Below are positions 34,149 to 42,928 of a stretch of 64,000 nt of DNA, piece by piece. The notes beneath the pieces were generated by a model. It searched no databases. It was given only the letters and a program-made list of their open reading frames with translations, and was not told the origin of the DNA. Every line of letters starts with the position of its first letter. The stretch's first letter is position 1. The position numbers and the translations under genes were made by a program. The stretch is from Bifidobacterium sp. ESL0690 (GTDB lineage: Bacteria; Actinomycetota; Actinomycetes; Actinomycetales; Bifidobacteriaceae), in contig NZ_CP113939.1 in the NCBI RefSeq assembly GCF_029392315.1, positions 682,001-746,000 on the forward strand, in the 5' to 3' direction.

Positions 34149-35156
34149 ATGGTAAACGACAAGGCTATTCTGGTAGGTGTGGATGGTTCGCAAGCCAGCT
34201 ACAAGGCAACTTGGTGGGCGGCGAACTACGCCAAGCACGCAGGGTTGATGCTACAGATCGTCTGCGCGTATTCGCTACCGAGCTATGCTGCGGTTTCGTT
34301 TGATTCCACATACACTTCGATGGGCGACGACAACGCCGCACACATCGATGCGCAGGAGATTCTTTCCAAGGCCAAGGCCATTGCCGACGAGCAGGGCGTT
34401 GAGGCACAGACGTTGATTGTCACCGGCGACCCCTCTTCGGTCTTCGTCGAGCTTTCTCGCAACTACAACCTCATTGTCATTGGCAACCGCGGCAAGGGCG
34501 GCCTGGCCGAGCGACTGCTCGGAACCACCAGCTCGTCGCTGCCGGCTTATGCCTATTGCCCGATTATCGTCGTTCCCTATACCGACGATGATGGCAAGAC
34601 CATGCATTTGAACAACACCATCAAGCGTGTGGCCGTCGGCATCGACGCCAGCGCATGGGGTTTGAAAGCGTTGCAGATCGCGGCGGACCTTTCCGCTGAT
34701 CGTGGCGCCGAACTTGACGTCATCGACGCGGTGGCAGGTCTGCAAGGTGTCAGCGACGAGGATGGTGTTTACGATTCCTATATGGAAGACCTGGAGACCC
34801 AGATTGCGCCGGTCCGCAAAGCTCATCCGGAGCTTAAGATCACCAAGACCATCGTTCCGGAATCCGCTGTCAGCGCCCTGACCAAGGCCAGCTATGACCA
34901 CGACATCGTGGTGGTCGGTTCCCGTGGCAAGGGCGGGTTCACCGGTCTTCTGGTTGGCTCCACCAGCCAGGGGCTCATCCAGCATGCGGCCGGTCCGGTT
35001 TACGTGGTGCCGCGCAAGTATGTCGAAGCCGAGAAGTCCCGCTCTGACGGCGCCATCGAGGGTATCGAAGGTGTCGAGCAGGTTTCGGTGAAGACCGCCG
35101 ACAGCTCCGCAGCCGAAGCCATCGAGTCTTCCATCGATCCGCAGCACAAGGGCTGA
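34149..35156 (+). CDS. Tandem universal stress protein
   Basis: 335 residues made of two Usp domains. Each has the Rossmann-like start (ILVGVDGSQASYKATWWAA; RVAVGIDASAWGLKALQIAADLS) and the ATP-binding G-x2-G-x9-G-S/T signature (VIGNRGKGGLAERLLGTTSS; VVGSRGKGGFTGLLVGSTSQ). A tail of about 40 acidic and Ser-rich residues follows. Such proteins bind ATP and accumulate under stress. ATG 34149 has AAGGAGG about five bases upstream. It is ended by a very strong terminator shared with osmC. Confidence 0.93.
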   Translation: MVNDKAILVGVDGSQASYKATWWAANYAKHAGLMLQIVCAYSLPSYAAVSFDSTYTSMGDDNAAHIDAQEILSKAKAIADEQGVEAQTLIVTGDPSSVFVELSRNYNLIVIGNRGKGGLAERLLGTTSSSLPAYAYCPIIVVPYTDDDGKTMHLNNTIKRVAVGIDASAWGLKALQIAADLSADRGAELDVIDAVAGLQGVSDEDGVYDSYMEDLETQIAPVRKAHPELKITKTIVPESAVSALTKASYDHDIVVVGSRGKGGFTGLLVGSTSQGLIQHAAGPVYVVPRKYVEAEKSRSDGAIEGIEGVEQVSVKTADSSAAEAIESSIDPQHKG

Positions 35157-35183
35157 TTTCGGTTCGATTGCCGATAAGCGCAT

Positions 35184-35247
35184 AACGATATAAAAGGGTG
35201 GTGCCGATCATCCATTGAGGAGATCGGCACCACCCTTTTATATCGTT
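35184..35247. terminator. Bidirectional terminator with a 26-bp perfect stem
   Basis: AACGATATAAAAGGGTGG... (35184-35209) and its exact complement (35222-35247) flank a 12-base loop. Internal AAAA and TTTT runs give it a U-tract in both directions, ending the stress-protein and osmC transcripts. Confidence 0.9.
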
Positions 35248-35276
35248 ATATTGGGATTGTCGGTAAGCGATAGGAC

Positions 35277-35693
35277 TTACTTGGTGAGCACCTTGACTTC
35301 CATGCTCACAGGCGTGGCGCGCTCATAAGTGTGCATCACGGTGCAGGACTTCTCGATGTGCTTTTCGACGCGGTCTTTGAGCTTCTCGACGTCTTCGCCG
35401 TGGATACCGGCGCTTTGGGCGTCAACGACCACCTGCTCGCGGAAGGCGGTGTAGCCGTCGGCCTCGCGGTCGTAATCGCCATCGACGGTGATCTTCGCGC
35501 CCTTGCCTTCGCCCAGCGAATTCTCGATGGTCATTTGGCTGGAAAGTGCGCCGCAGCCCGCCAGTGCCACCTTCATCAGGTCACCGGGGTTGAACAGGCC
35601 CTTGCCGTGCCCGAACTTGATGTGTGCGCCGTCGTCGCTGAACGCGTCCCAGGAACCGTCCTTGTTGCGCTCCACCCACAGTTTCTTTGCCAT
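35277..35693 (-). CDS. OsmC-family peroxiredoxin-like protein
   Basis: A 138-residue OsmC/Ohr-type protein. Features are the N-terminal dimerisation strands (AKKLWVERNKDGSWDAFSDD), GLFNPGDLMKVALAGCGALSS with one conserved Cys of the pair, and VEKSCTVMHTYERATP with the second. The two Cys positions form the thiol centre that reduces organic hydroperoxides. The start has GAGGAGGTAG. Peroxide defence fits with the respiratory genes in this genome. Confidence 0.88.
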   Translation of the reverse strand: MAKKLWVERNKDGSWDAFSDDGAHIKFGHGKGLFNPGDLMKVALAGCGALSSQMTIENSLGEGKGAKITVDGDYDREADGYTAFREQVVVDAQSAGIHGEDVEKLKDRVEKHIEKSCTVMHTYERATPVSMEVKVLTK

Positions 35694-35929
35694 TGCTACC
35701 TCCTCGCGGTTGTGCCTCGTTTTCGCAGAGGCGTTTCCCTACCAATCTAACCCCAAGCCCCGTCGTTATACGCATGTGTTTCGGCACGAAACTTGGTGGA
35801 CAAAAAGGATACATCCGAATCCCTGTATTTTCTGGCAGTGAAATGAATGCGGTGTGTCAAGGTTTGCATAAGAAAATGGTCACTTTGTTATAAGCACAAG
35901 GCCGATACTGGTTGCTAGAATGAATAATT

Positions 35930-36799
35930 ATGTTGACTCAAGAACAGCTCGAAGAAATTCGTCATAAGATTCCCGCGCGTCCGGTAACCGATATTCCCAT
36001 GCCGTACGAGGATTTGGTACGCGACATTTTGGCCAACGGGACGCTCAAGACCGATCGTACGGGCACGGGCACGATTTCATTGTTCGGCCGCCAGATGCGC
36101 TTCGACCTTTCCAAAGGCTTCCCGTTGCTGACCACCAAAACGGTCTATTTCAAGGGCATCGCCTACGAGCTGCTGTGGTTCCTTAAAGGCTCGAGCAACG
36201 TGCGCTGGCTGCAGGAGCACAACGTACACATCTGGGACGAGTGGGCCGACGAGAACGGCGATCTGGGCCCGGTTTACGGCGTACAGTGGCGCAGTTGGCC
36301 GGCGCCGACCAAGGACGATCCCAACCGCACCATCGACCAGATTTCCAATGTGCTGAATCTTATCAAGACTCATCCGGATTCCCGCCGTATGATTGTCACC
36401 GCGTGGAATCCGGCTGAGGTCGAGCAGATGGCATTGCCGCCCTGCCATGCGCTCTTCCAGTTCTACGTGGCCGACGGCAAGCTCTCCTGCCAACTCTACC
36501 AGCGTTCCTGCGACATGTTCCTCGGCGTACCGTTTAACATCGCCTCATATTCTCTGCTCACGTTGATGATGGCGCAGCAGACTGGCCTTGAACCAGGGGA
36601 GTTTGTCTGGACCGGCGGCGATTGCCATGTCTACGATAACCACATCGAGCAGGTCTTGACCCAGCTTGGCCGTGAGCCTTACCCGTACCCGCAAATTGAG
36701 ATTCGCAAGGCCGATTCCATTTTCGACTACCAGTACGAGGACTTCAAGATTGTCAATTACCAGCATCATCCGGCCATCAAGGCGCCGGTTGCTGTCTGA
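35930..36799 (+). CDS. thyA: Thymidylate synthase
   Basis: A 289-residue enzyme making dTMP from dUMP with methylene-tetrahydrofolate. Catalytic Cys172 lies in [15 protein letters not shown]. The family motifs are [19 protein letters not shown] at the N-terminus, [19 protein letters not shown] for dUMP binding, and [18 protein letters not shown]. The dihydrofolate it produces is recycled by the dihydrofolate reductase encoded 195 bases downstream. An upstream ATG at about 35921 is out of frame. Confidence 0.97.
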   Translation: MLTQEQLEEIRHKIPARPVTDIPMPYEDLVRDILANGTLKTDRTGTGTISLFGRQMRFDLSKGFPLLTTKTVYFKGIAYELLWFLKGSSNVRWLQEHNVHIWDEWADENGDLGPVYGVQWRSWPAPTKDDPNRTIDQISNVLNLIKTHPDSRRMIVTAWNPAEVEQMALPPCHALFQFYVADGKLSCQLYQRSCDMFLGVPFNIASYSLLTLMMAQQTGLEPGEFVWTGGDCHVYDNHIEQVLTQLGREPYPYPQIEIRKADSIFDYQYEDFKIVNYQHHPAIKAPVAV

Positions 36800-36994
36800 G
36801 ACGAGATTGGCTGATCAAGAGGCCGGGTTTTAAAGAGGCTGGATTCAGGTTCGGTCGCGAGATGTCTGAGATCAAGCTAAGGCCCAGTTAAACGCATGAT
36901 TAAGGCCGGGTTTGAGCCCGTTTCAATCCGCGTGAAATTGCGTCTGAGCCGTTGGTTAGACTAGAAATACTGCCTAATTCAAGGAGTACATGAA

Positions 36995-37651
36995 ATGGAG
37001 CATGACAGTAGCCGAACTGGCTATCACGAACCCGAGCCCGGACTTGCCGGGCAAAAAGTCACCGAGGACTGGGGAGACGATGTCGTCAAGACGTTCTCGG
37101 TCAATCTCATCTGGGCGTGCGCGCAGGATTTGCAGGGCCGTCCCGATGCGATGGGGTTCAAGGGCGGGATGCCGTGGCATCTTGCCGAAGACATGAAGCG
37201 TTTCAAGGAGCTGACCGTTTCGCATCCGGTGATTATGGGTCGCAAGACCTGGGATTCGCTTGATCCGAAATACCGTCCGTTGCCGAATCGCGACAATATC
37301 GTCGTCTCTCACGACCCGAACTGGCGTGCCGCCGGGGCAACCACGGCCAACGATATCGACGCGGCACTCGATTTCGCGCGTCAGGAAGCCATTCCCGATG
37401 ATGGCTTGGACCGCAGCGAGATTTGGGTGATCGGGGGAGCGCAGCTGTTCCGTTCCATTATGCCCTTTGCCAACAAAGCCTATGTCACCTATATCCGTGG
37501 CCGTTTCAATGCGGACACGTATGGGCCGGACATGGACGAATTGGTGCGTGATGGGGCCTGGAGCCTGCAGGATGACGGTCCGTGGATGACTCCCCGGAAG
37601 CCGGAAGGCGCCGTCGAAGCGTATCGTTTCGTCACTTATCACAAGAATTAG
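36995..37651 (+). CDS. folA: Dihydrofolate reductase
   Basis: 218 residues; the usual bacterial enzyme has about 160. It reduces dihydrofolate to tetrahydrofolate with NADPH. Seen are NLIWACAQDLQ, KGGMPWHLAEDMKRFKELTV with the catalytic Asp/Glu helix, HPVIMGRKTWDSL (NADPH arm), IVVSHDPNW and IWVIGGAQLFRSIMP. The extra length is an N-terminal extension of about 30 residues and loops typical of bifidobacterial DfrA. AAGGAG lies nine bases before ATG 36995. It is probably cotranscribed with thyA. Confidence 0.93.
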   Translation: MEHDSSRTGYHEPEPGLAGQKVTEDWGDDVVKTFSVNLIWACAQDLQGRPDAMGFKGGMPWHLAEDMKRFKELTVSHPVIMGRKTWDSLDPKYRPLPNRDNIVVSHDPNWRAAGATTANDIDAALDFARQEAIPDDGLDRSEIWVIGGAQLFRSIMPFANKAYVTYIRGRFNADTYGPDMDELVRDGAWSLQDDGPWMTPRKPEGAVEAYRFVTYHKN

Positions 37652-37796
37652 TGAAATCATTTTTGAACATTGACGCAGATATGGCTGCCGTTGCGGCTGT
37701 GTCTGCGTCGTTGCTATTACGCTCTATTACGGCCGATTCGTTATGATGGCTGTAGCAATGTCATCCAGACTCCGATAAACGAAAGACAGTCCAGCT

Positions 37797-38306
37797 ATGT
37801 CAAATCATCCATACACCGTCATGACCGTCTGCACCGGCAACATCTGCCGTTCCCCGATGGCCGAAATCATCCTGCGCGCCAACTTTGAGGAGCGCGGGCT
37901 GGGGGACAAGGTACGCGTGATGTCCAGCGGCGTCAGCGATGAGGAACATAGCCATCCGATTGACCCGCGTGCCGTGCGTGTGCTGCGTCAGCGCGGCTAC
38001 GAGATTCCCAAACACCATTTTGCGCACCGCATTACTCCGGAGGAAATCGACGAAAGCGATCTGTTCCTGCCGATGACGGCTTCGCATGAAAGGGGACTGC
38101 TGCATCTGCTGCCGGCCGACAAGAAGCCAGAAGTGCACCTTTACCGCAGCTTTGATCCGAACCTGCCCAAGCCTGCGCATGGCCACGAAAGTGACATTGA
38201 CCTGGTCGACCCTTGGTACGGCGGCCCGAGAGATTTTGAAATCGCCATCGACCAGATCGACGGTGTCGCTCCCTACATCGTCGATTGGGTGGCCAAACAG
38301 CTCTGA
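37797..38306 (+). CDS. Low-molecular-weight protein-tyrosine phosphatase
   Basis: A 169-residue cytoplasmic phosphatase. The P-loop VCTGNICRSPMAE carries Cys12 and Arg18, and the general acid Asp is in VDPWYGGPRDFEIAIDQI near residue 138. Both are intact, so the enzyme should be active. Relatives act on tyrosine-phosphorylated proteins, including polysaccharide-export kinases, or on small arsenate-like substrates; no kinase lies nearby. Confidence 0.93.
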   Translation: MSNHPYTVMTVCTGNICRSPMAEIILRANFEERGLGDKVRVMSSGVSDEEHSHPIDPRAVRVLRQRGYEIPKHHFAHRITPEEIDESDLFLPMTASHERGLLHLLPADKKPEVHLYRSFDPNLPKPAHGHESDIDLVDPWYGGPRDFEIAIDQIDGVAPYIVDWVAKQL

Positions 38307-38374
38307 GCGGTTGTTCGTTCGGACTGTAGACAAGCGACGGCAGCTATAATTCCGCTGCGTTGAATGAAAGAATA

Positions 38375-38420
38375 AAAAACTTCTGGCAACCGGTGAGAAC
38401 ATCGGATGCCAGAAGTTTTT
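38375..38420. terminator. Bidirectional terminator
   Basis: AAAAACTTCTGGCA (38375-38388) pairs perfectly with TGCCAGAAGTTTTT (38407-38420). It serves the phosphatase gene from the left and the 26-codon gene from the right. Confidence 0.85.
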
Positions 38421-38441
38421 CTTCAGCTTCTGAAATTTATA

Positions 38442-38522
38442 TCAGAACAGCGTCGGAATCGGGAAATAGGTGAAGAAATCAGCCGCCCACTTCGCGAGAT
38501 TAGTAACAATCTGCCAGAACAT
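38442..38522 (-). CDS. Unannotated 26-residue microprotein
   Basis: ATG 38522 has a perfect AAGGAGG five bases upstream and encodes MFWQIVTNLAKWAADFFTYF then PIPTLF and a TGA. A consensus promoter lies 40-70 bases upstream and a strong terminator 22 bases downstream, so this is a complete transcription unit. The peptide is hydrophobic and aromatic-rich with one Lys and one Asp, able to form an amphipathic helix of about 20 residues. It resembles in size and character phenol-soluble-modulin or small membrane peptides, but no family is recognised. It is too short for normal gene finding. Confidence 0.65.
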   Translation of the reverse strand: MFWQIVTNLAKWAADFFTYFPIPTLF

Positions 38523-38560
38523 AAGCACCTCCTTGATTGCTTCTTTTTAAATGCATTTCT

Positions 38561-38589
38561 ATTATAAAACGATAATATTTATCTAACAA
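38561..38589 (-). promoter_or_regulatory. Consensus promoter of the 26-codon gene
   Basis: On the minus strand TTGTTA (38584-38589) and TATAAT (38561-38566) are exactly 17 bases apart in a strongly AT-rich stretch. This is the best promoter seen in the window. Confidence 0.75.
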
Positions 38590-38675
38590 GAATTGCTTTG
38601 AGCGTAATGCTTAACGATAGTTCATTCCCGCAATCGACAAAGCAATGGCGTCTTGCCGTGTGTGGGTGAGAAATG

Positions 38676-38713
38676 GAAAAGCCTCGAAACCTTTGGGATT
38701 GCTTGGTTTCGAG
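38676..38713 (-). terminator. Terminator after tRNA-Phe
   Basis: CTCGAAACC pairs with GGTTTCGAG, followed on the minus strand by GCTTTTCC. Confidence 0.7.
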
Positions 38714-38723
38714 ACCTGAGTGG

Positions 38724-38796
38724 TGGCTCCGAGCGGCATCGATCCGCTGACCTAACGATTTTCAGTCGTTCGCTCTACCAACTGAGCTACAGAGCC
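38724..38796 (-). tRNA. tRNA-Phe (GAA)
   Basis: A 73-base tRNA. Acceptor GGCTCTG/CGGAGCC, anticodon stem AACGA/TCGTT with loop CTGAAAA and anticodon GAA, T-loop of the tRNA-Phe type. No encoded CCA. It lies 46 bases downstream of tRNA-Asp on the same strand. Confidence 0.95.
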
Positions 38797-38810
38797 ATGA
38801 ATAAATCAAA

Positions 38811-38828
38811 AACCCGGCGAACCGGGCT
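38811..38828 (-). terminator. Terminator-like hairpin between tRNA-Asp and tRNA-Phe
   Basis: On the minus strand GCCCGG-TTCG-CCGGGT is followed by TTTT. It would reduce read-through from tRNA-Asp into tRNA-Phe, or act as a processing signal. The 46-base spacer leaves little room for a separate tRNA-Phe promoter. Confidence 0.6.
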
Positions 38829-38842
38829 TAAGACCATTCGAG

Positions 38843-38916
38843 CGACTCCGGCCAGACTTGAACTGGTGACCTCCGCCGTGACAGGGCGGCGCTCTAACCA
38901 ACTGAGCTACGGAGCC
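38843..38916 (-). tRNA. tRNA-Asp (GTC)
   Basis: A 74-base tRNA. Acceptor GGCTCCG/CGGAGTC, anticodon stem CCGCC/GGCGG with loop CTGTCAC and anticodon GTC, T-loop TTCAAGT, discriminator G. A promoter-like TTGCGT, 16 bases, TAATAT lies upstream on the minus strand. Confidence 0.95.
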
Positions 38917-39090
38917 GTGGCTTGCTTTCATCAAGCAGCCGAGTGTTAATATTACTCAGAATCAGGCTAAACGCAACCCCGGAGCTGTTTCAGCGTGTCG
39001 CCTATGATGCCAATGATTTATACGGGATTGCCGGACGCTTGTAATGCAAAATAACCGCTGCAATAAACGATTTCTGATTCATAAGCGGAT

Positions 39091-39747
39091 TCAAGCGGCG
39101 TTTGACAAGGCGGTCACGTCCGCGACGTTGCCCTCTTGCGCAAAGTCGTAGAGATAATAAGCGTAGTCCGTGTTCTCGTTATCATCGTCGGGATCGTCGC
39201 CCTCGTCATCGTAGGGATCGGACTGGCAGTCCGAACCGTAACAATCGGAATCGTCAGTATCCAAATGGTGAGCTGCATAGCCGAGCGCCGAAAAGAAGAC
39301 AATGACGAGGACGATGCTCAGGATTGTTGAAATCGCGCCGATGACGAGCCCGGCGATGGCCATGGGCTTGCTTTTCTCGCCGGTGTGGTTGATCTGGATG
39401 AGCGCGACCACAGAAAGTACCAGCCCGATAAGCGGCATAAAGAAGGAAAGTATGAAACCGACGATGCACATGGTGTTCCATTTTTGCTCCGGTGCCGGGG
39501 CATAGTAGCCCTGCAGCGTCACCGGAGGCACCGCGCCAGGTCCCGTCGGACCGGTAGGCGGCATCGTGGGGACGGCAGGTGGCACTTGGCCGTATGCCTG
39601 ATAATCGGGCATCTGCGGGTTCATGTCAGCATTTTGGAACTGGGGCTGGGTTGGTTGCGGGTTTGCCTGCTGGCCTGCGTCGCCGTATTGATAGTTGAAC
39701 TGATCCGGCTGCGTGGGTGGGTTTGCGTTGAAATCGTCGTTGTTCAT
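39091..39747 (-). CDS. DUF4190-domain membrane protein
   Basis: A 218-residue protein. A long Pro/Gln/Asn-rich cytoplasmic N-terminus (QPTQPQFQNADMNPQMPDYQ and on) leads to two membrane helices with the DUF4190 pattern (MCIVGFILSFFMPLIGLVLSVVALIQI, then KPMAIAGLVIGAISTILSIVLVIVFF). A very acidic tail (DDSDCYGSDCQSDPYDDEGD) follows. The function is unknown. ATG 39747 (MNNDDF) is chosen; the in-frame ATG 39816 is unlikely. Confidence 0.75.
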   Translation of the reverse strand: MNNDDFNANPPTQPDQFNYQYGDAGQQANPQPTQPQFQNADMNPQMPDYQAYGQVPPAVPTMPPTGPTGPGAVPPVTLQGYYAPAPEQKWNTMCIVGFILSFFMPLIGLVLSVVALIQINHTGEKSKPMAIAGLVIGAISTILSIVLVIVFFSALGYAAHHLDTDDSDCYGSDCQSDPYDDEGDDPDDDNENTDYAYYLYDFAQEGNVADVTALSNAA

Positions 39748-39982
39748 AGCCAACAGTCTACGCTCGCGTGGTGAATTTGCAGAACAGGTCGCCATTACTT
39801 GGGCCAAGCTCGACAACGTCTATAGATATGTTGAATTATATGGAATTATTATCGTTTTCGCGTCATTGAATTGATTGTTTCGATGCGAATGTCAAAGTCT
39901 GATATGTGAGTGGAAGGGAAGCACACAGCTTACGCACGCACGTCGAAGTCACGGGGTCTGCCTTCCGTTAAACTAGTGGTTC

Positions 39983-40780
39983 GTGCAGGAAAACGACAAA
40001 AGAATTCATCACGTGCTCTCATACGTCCGTCGAACGGGACGTCTCGACGACCGCCTCAAGCGGGCCCGGCAGCGCTATTCGCCCGATTTCCTGCTCGACA
40101 TCAACGCGGGGGAGGGCCTGCTCGACGTGAGGCCGGGATTTGTGTTCGACCGCGATTTCGTGCGTAACGCCTGGGGCAACGACCACCCGCTGGTTGTCGA
40201 AATCGGCACGGGCCAGGGCGAGAACATCATCGCTGCCGCGCAATCTCGTCCCGAAACCAATTTCCTTGCTGTGGAAGTCTACGACCCGGGCGTCGCCCAC
40301 ACGATGCTACGCGCCGGCAAGCTTGGATTGACCAATCTTCGTATCGCTCAGATCAACGCCCCGGAGCTCTTCAAGGTCTGCGAGCCGGGTGTGGCTGATG
40401 AAGTGTGGACGTTTTTCCCCGACCCTTGGCCCAAAATGCGTCACCACAAGCGTCGCATCGTCCAGCCGGCACTCGCGACGGATATCCGTAAGGCGCTGGG
40501 CGCGGGGAACGTGTGGAGGCTTGCCACTGACATCGAGGATTACGCTCTGCACGTCCATGAAGTGATGGACGGTCGTCCCGATTTCGCCAACGCCGGCACC
40601 CTCACCGTTTCGCTGCCTACCGAGCACGTCGGCAAGGGGACGGCGGACAAGGCCGCGTCTCTGCCTCACGCTGATTTCAAAGAATCAGAACGCTACGAGG
40701 GCCGTGTGCTCACCAATTTCGAGAAGAAGGGTTTGGCGGCTGGCCGCGTGATTCACGATTTCACGTACCGTGCCGCTTGA
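39983..40780 (+). CDS. trmB: tRNA (guanine-N7)-methyltransferase
   Basis: A 265-residue SAM-dependent enzyme that forms 7-methylguanosine at position 46 of tRNAs. SAM motif I is [13 protein letters not shown], followed by [17 protein letters not shown] and the family signature [25 protein letters not shown] 39983 is the start, and a weak site precedes it. The gene is followed after 97 bases by tRNA-Glu. Confidence 0.94.
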   Translation: MQENDKRIHHVLSYVRRTGRLDDRLKRARQRYSPDFLLDINAGEGLLDVRPGFVFDRDFVRNAWGNDHPLVVEIGTGQGENIIAAAQSRPETNFLAVEVYDPGVAHTMLRAGKLGLTNLRIAQINAPELFKVCEPGVADEVWTFFPDPWPKMRHHKRRIVQPALATDIRKALGAGNVWRLATDIEDYALHVHEVMDGRPDFANAGTLTVSLPTEHVGKGTADKAASLPHADFKESERYEGRVLTNFEKKGLAAGRVIHDFTYRAA

Positions 40781-40835
40781 GACCGCAGATAGCAAAAGTA
40801 TTGCAATTGTGTGACGGTTGACAACACGCCGGGAC

Positions 40836-40864
40836 TTGCCGTAATCGCGTTCGTATTTTACACT
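40836..40864 (+). promoter_or_regulatory. Promoter of tRNA-Glu
   Basis: TTGCCG (40836-40841), a 17-base spacer and TACACT (40859-40864) place the start of transcription about seven bases before the tRNA. Confidence 0.5.
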
Positions 40865-40877
40865 GAATAGGTTGTTA

Positions 40878-40949
40878 GCCCCCCTCGTCTAACGGTTAGG
40901 ACACCAGACTTTCAATCTGACAACAAGAGTTCGACTCTCTTGGGGGGTA
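40878..40949 (+). tRNA. tRNA-Glu (TTC)
   Basis: A 72-base tRNA. Acceptor GCCCCCC/GGGGGGT, anticodon stem CAGA/TCTG with loop CTTTCAA and anticodon TTC, T-loop TTCGACT. No encoded CCA. Confidence 0.95.
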
Positions 40950-41398
40950 CTTTTTCTGGGGTTTCCAAGTTTTCTTAATTATCATTTTTATCGGTTTTTT
41001 GATTACTCTTTCCATTTCTGCTTACAGCCTGTCTCTTTGGTTGCTCTTTCAGCATCGCGCTGGACTCGAGTTCGAGAGTGCAGTCATCGGTCTCCTTTCG
41101 AATCAACCTTGGTATGTACCTTATATAAGGTCGAGGAAACAAAATGGTATTACTATGCAAAACCAAGTAATCCATATGATTGCGGCTGTCGCTTTCCTGT
41201 GAAAGTGTCTGCTCGGTATATTTTGTGAAATATGTCATATTGGGTAGCCGAATCGTGCATAAATGTATCTGATTCTGCAATTTAAATCGTTTTTCTTATC
41301 GGGAAAAGATACTTTAAAACTGTAAGTAATTAGGCAAGTGCGAATACAGGATGAATTGGTATTCGCTTTTATACAATTCCCAATGAAGGGGGTTTGTG
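40950..41398. other. Gene-free region before the first ndh
   Basis: T-rich after the tRNA, then low-complexity mixed sequence. Frames on both strands of up to about 100 codons look unlike proteins and lack ribosome sites. The last 100 bases are AT-rich and should contain the ndh promoter, but no clear hexamers can be assigned. Confidence 0.4.
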
Positions 41399-42571
41399 AT
41401 GACTGCAATCGTTATTCTTGGCGCGGGTTACGGCGGTATGCGAGCCGCGAAGCAACTGGCCAAAGCCAATGTCGAAGCCGACATCGTCCTGGTCAACAAG
41501 AATCCGTATCATTACCAGTCCACTGAGCTGCATGAAGTGGCCGCAGGAACTAAGGAACCTGATCAGATCACGTTCGACGTGCGCAAGGCCGTGGATCCGA
41601 AAGTCAAAGTGGTCATTGATGAGGTCACCAAAGTCGACCAGGACGCCAAGAAGGTGGAGCTTAAGAATGGTGAACCGCTTTCTTACGATTACCTCGTCAA
41701 TGCGCTGGGTTTTGAGTCCGAGACGTTCGGCATCAAAGGCGCCGAGGAGAACGGTTGGCCGCTGATCGACATCGACACGGCCGTGGCCGCGCGCAAGCAT
41801 CTTGAAGACACGTTGAAGAACTACAAGACCAGCCAGGACGAAAACGACCTGCACATCGTGGTCTGCGGAGCCGGCTTCACGTCCATCGAGTATCTGGGCG
41901 AGCTGGTCTATCGCATGCCCGACCTCGCCAAGGAATATGACTTCCCGATCGACAAAGTGAAGATCGACTGCATCGAAGCCACTCCGAAGATTCTGCCGAT
42001 GTTCGATCCGAAACTGGCGGATTGGGGTGTGAAGTACCTCGAAGACCATGGCGTCACTTTCCATGCCGGTACGCCGATCACCGAGGTCAAGCCGAACGCC
42101 GTGATGAGCAACGACACCGCCTTCCCGGCGAACACCATCATATGGACCACCGGCGTGCGTGGCAGCAGCGTGATCGCCGACTCGGGTTATGACCAGAAGC
42201 GCAACCGCGTGGTGGTTCAGGATGATCTGTCGGTGAAAGGCCATCCTGAGGAGTTCCTTGTCGGCGACGTTTCCGCCGTCCCTAATCCCGCCAACGGGCG
42301 CCTTTACCCGACCACGGCGCAGATTTCCATCGCTGAGGCCGACACCGCCGCGGACAATATCGTCGCCCGCATTCAAGGCAAGGATCCGAAGAAGTTCGTC
42401 TTCAAGTCCCTTGGCACCCTCTGCTCGCTTGGACCCAAGACGGGCATCGCCGAAGTCGATATGGGCGGCCATTGGAAGCTCAAAGGCGCGAAGGCGTCGG
42501 TGGCGAAGAAGGCCGTGGCCGACCGTTCCGTCACCGAGCTGACGGACGTCTCCGGGATTATGAAGGAGTAG
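41399..42571 (+). CDS. ndh: Type II NADH dehydrogenase, copy 1
   Basis: A 390-residue single-subunit NADH:quinone oxidoreductase bound to the membrane surface, passing electrons from NADH to quinone without pumping protons. The FAD fold begins AIVILGAGYGGMRAAKQL, the NADH fold is IVVCGAGFTSIEYLGELV, and the FAD/quinone region reads FLVGDVSAVP and YPTTAQISIAEA. NKNPYHYQSTELHEVAAGT is typical of Gram-positive NDH-2. ATG 41399 follows GAAGGGGG; GTG 41396 is adjacent. A close paralogue follows after 357 bases. Confidence 0.88.
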   Translation: MTAIVILGAGYGGMRAAKQLAKANVEADIVLVNKNPYHYQSTELHEVAAGTKEPDQITFDVRKAVDPKVKVVIDEVTKVDQDAKKVELKNGEPLSYDYLVNALGFESETFGIKGAEENGWPLIDIDTAVAARKHLEDTLKNYKTSQDENDLHIVVCGAGFTSIEYLGELVYRMPDLAKEYDFPIDKVKIDCIEATPKILPMFDPKLADWGVKYLEDHGVTFHAGTPITEVKPNAVMSNDTAFPANTIIWTTGVRGSSVIADSGYDQKRNRVVVQDDLSVKGHPEEFLVGDVSAVPNPANGRLYPTTAQISIAEADTAADNIVARIQGKDPKKFVFKSLGTLCSLGPKTGIAEVDMGGHWKLKGAKASVAKKAVADRSVTELTDVSGIMKE

Positions 42572-42928
42572 CGGGACCCTGGAATTATTCAAAGTCTTGG
42601 GGGCGTATTTGGAGGTGCCAATCTTCCGGATGCGTCCTCATTATAATTTGCTTATAATTATCGATTGATGTTTATTCGACTTTTGTCTCGTCGCCGTTTG
42701 ATGCTTAGCCGCGATCCCTCGGCTTTTCGGCTTTAGGACGGGAAGAACGGTCCCTTACGTGAGATATGCCATAAAAGAATCAGAATTTCGGTTCTCCTCG
42801 GTTTTTTGCTTAGTTTTAATCGTTTTTTGTTCAGCTTGCCATATATTGTTGGAAGGTGTTGGCAGTGATGGCGCCTGTCTTTTTTGAAGCCATCGTTCGT
42901 GTTTAAGCTATAAGGAAAAGTGATTGGA
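42572..42928. other. Intergenic region between the two ndh genes
   Basis: AT-rich, with no reading frame that looks like a gene. It contains GC-rich inverted elements around 42700-42760 (CGGCTTTTCGGCTTT and GGGAAGAACGGTCCC) that could end the first ndh transcript or regulate the second. No known riboswitch fold is recognised. Confidence 0.35.

Noticed and set aside
40975..41280. A 101-codon minus-strand frame after tRNA-Glu
   Set aside because: No ribosome site, no recognisable pattern, and an equally open frame on the other strand.
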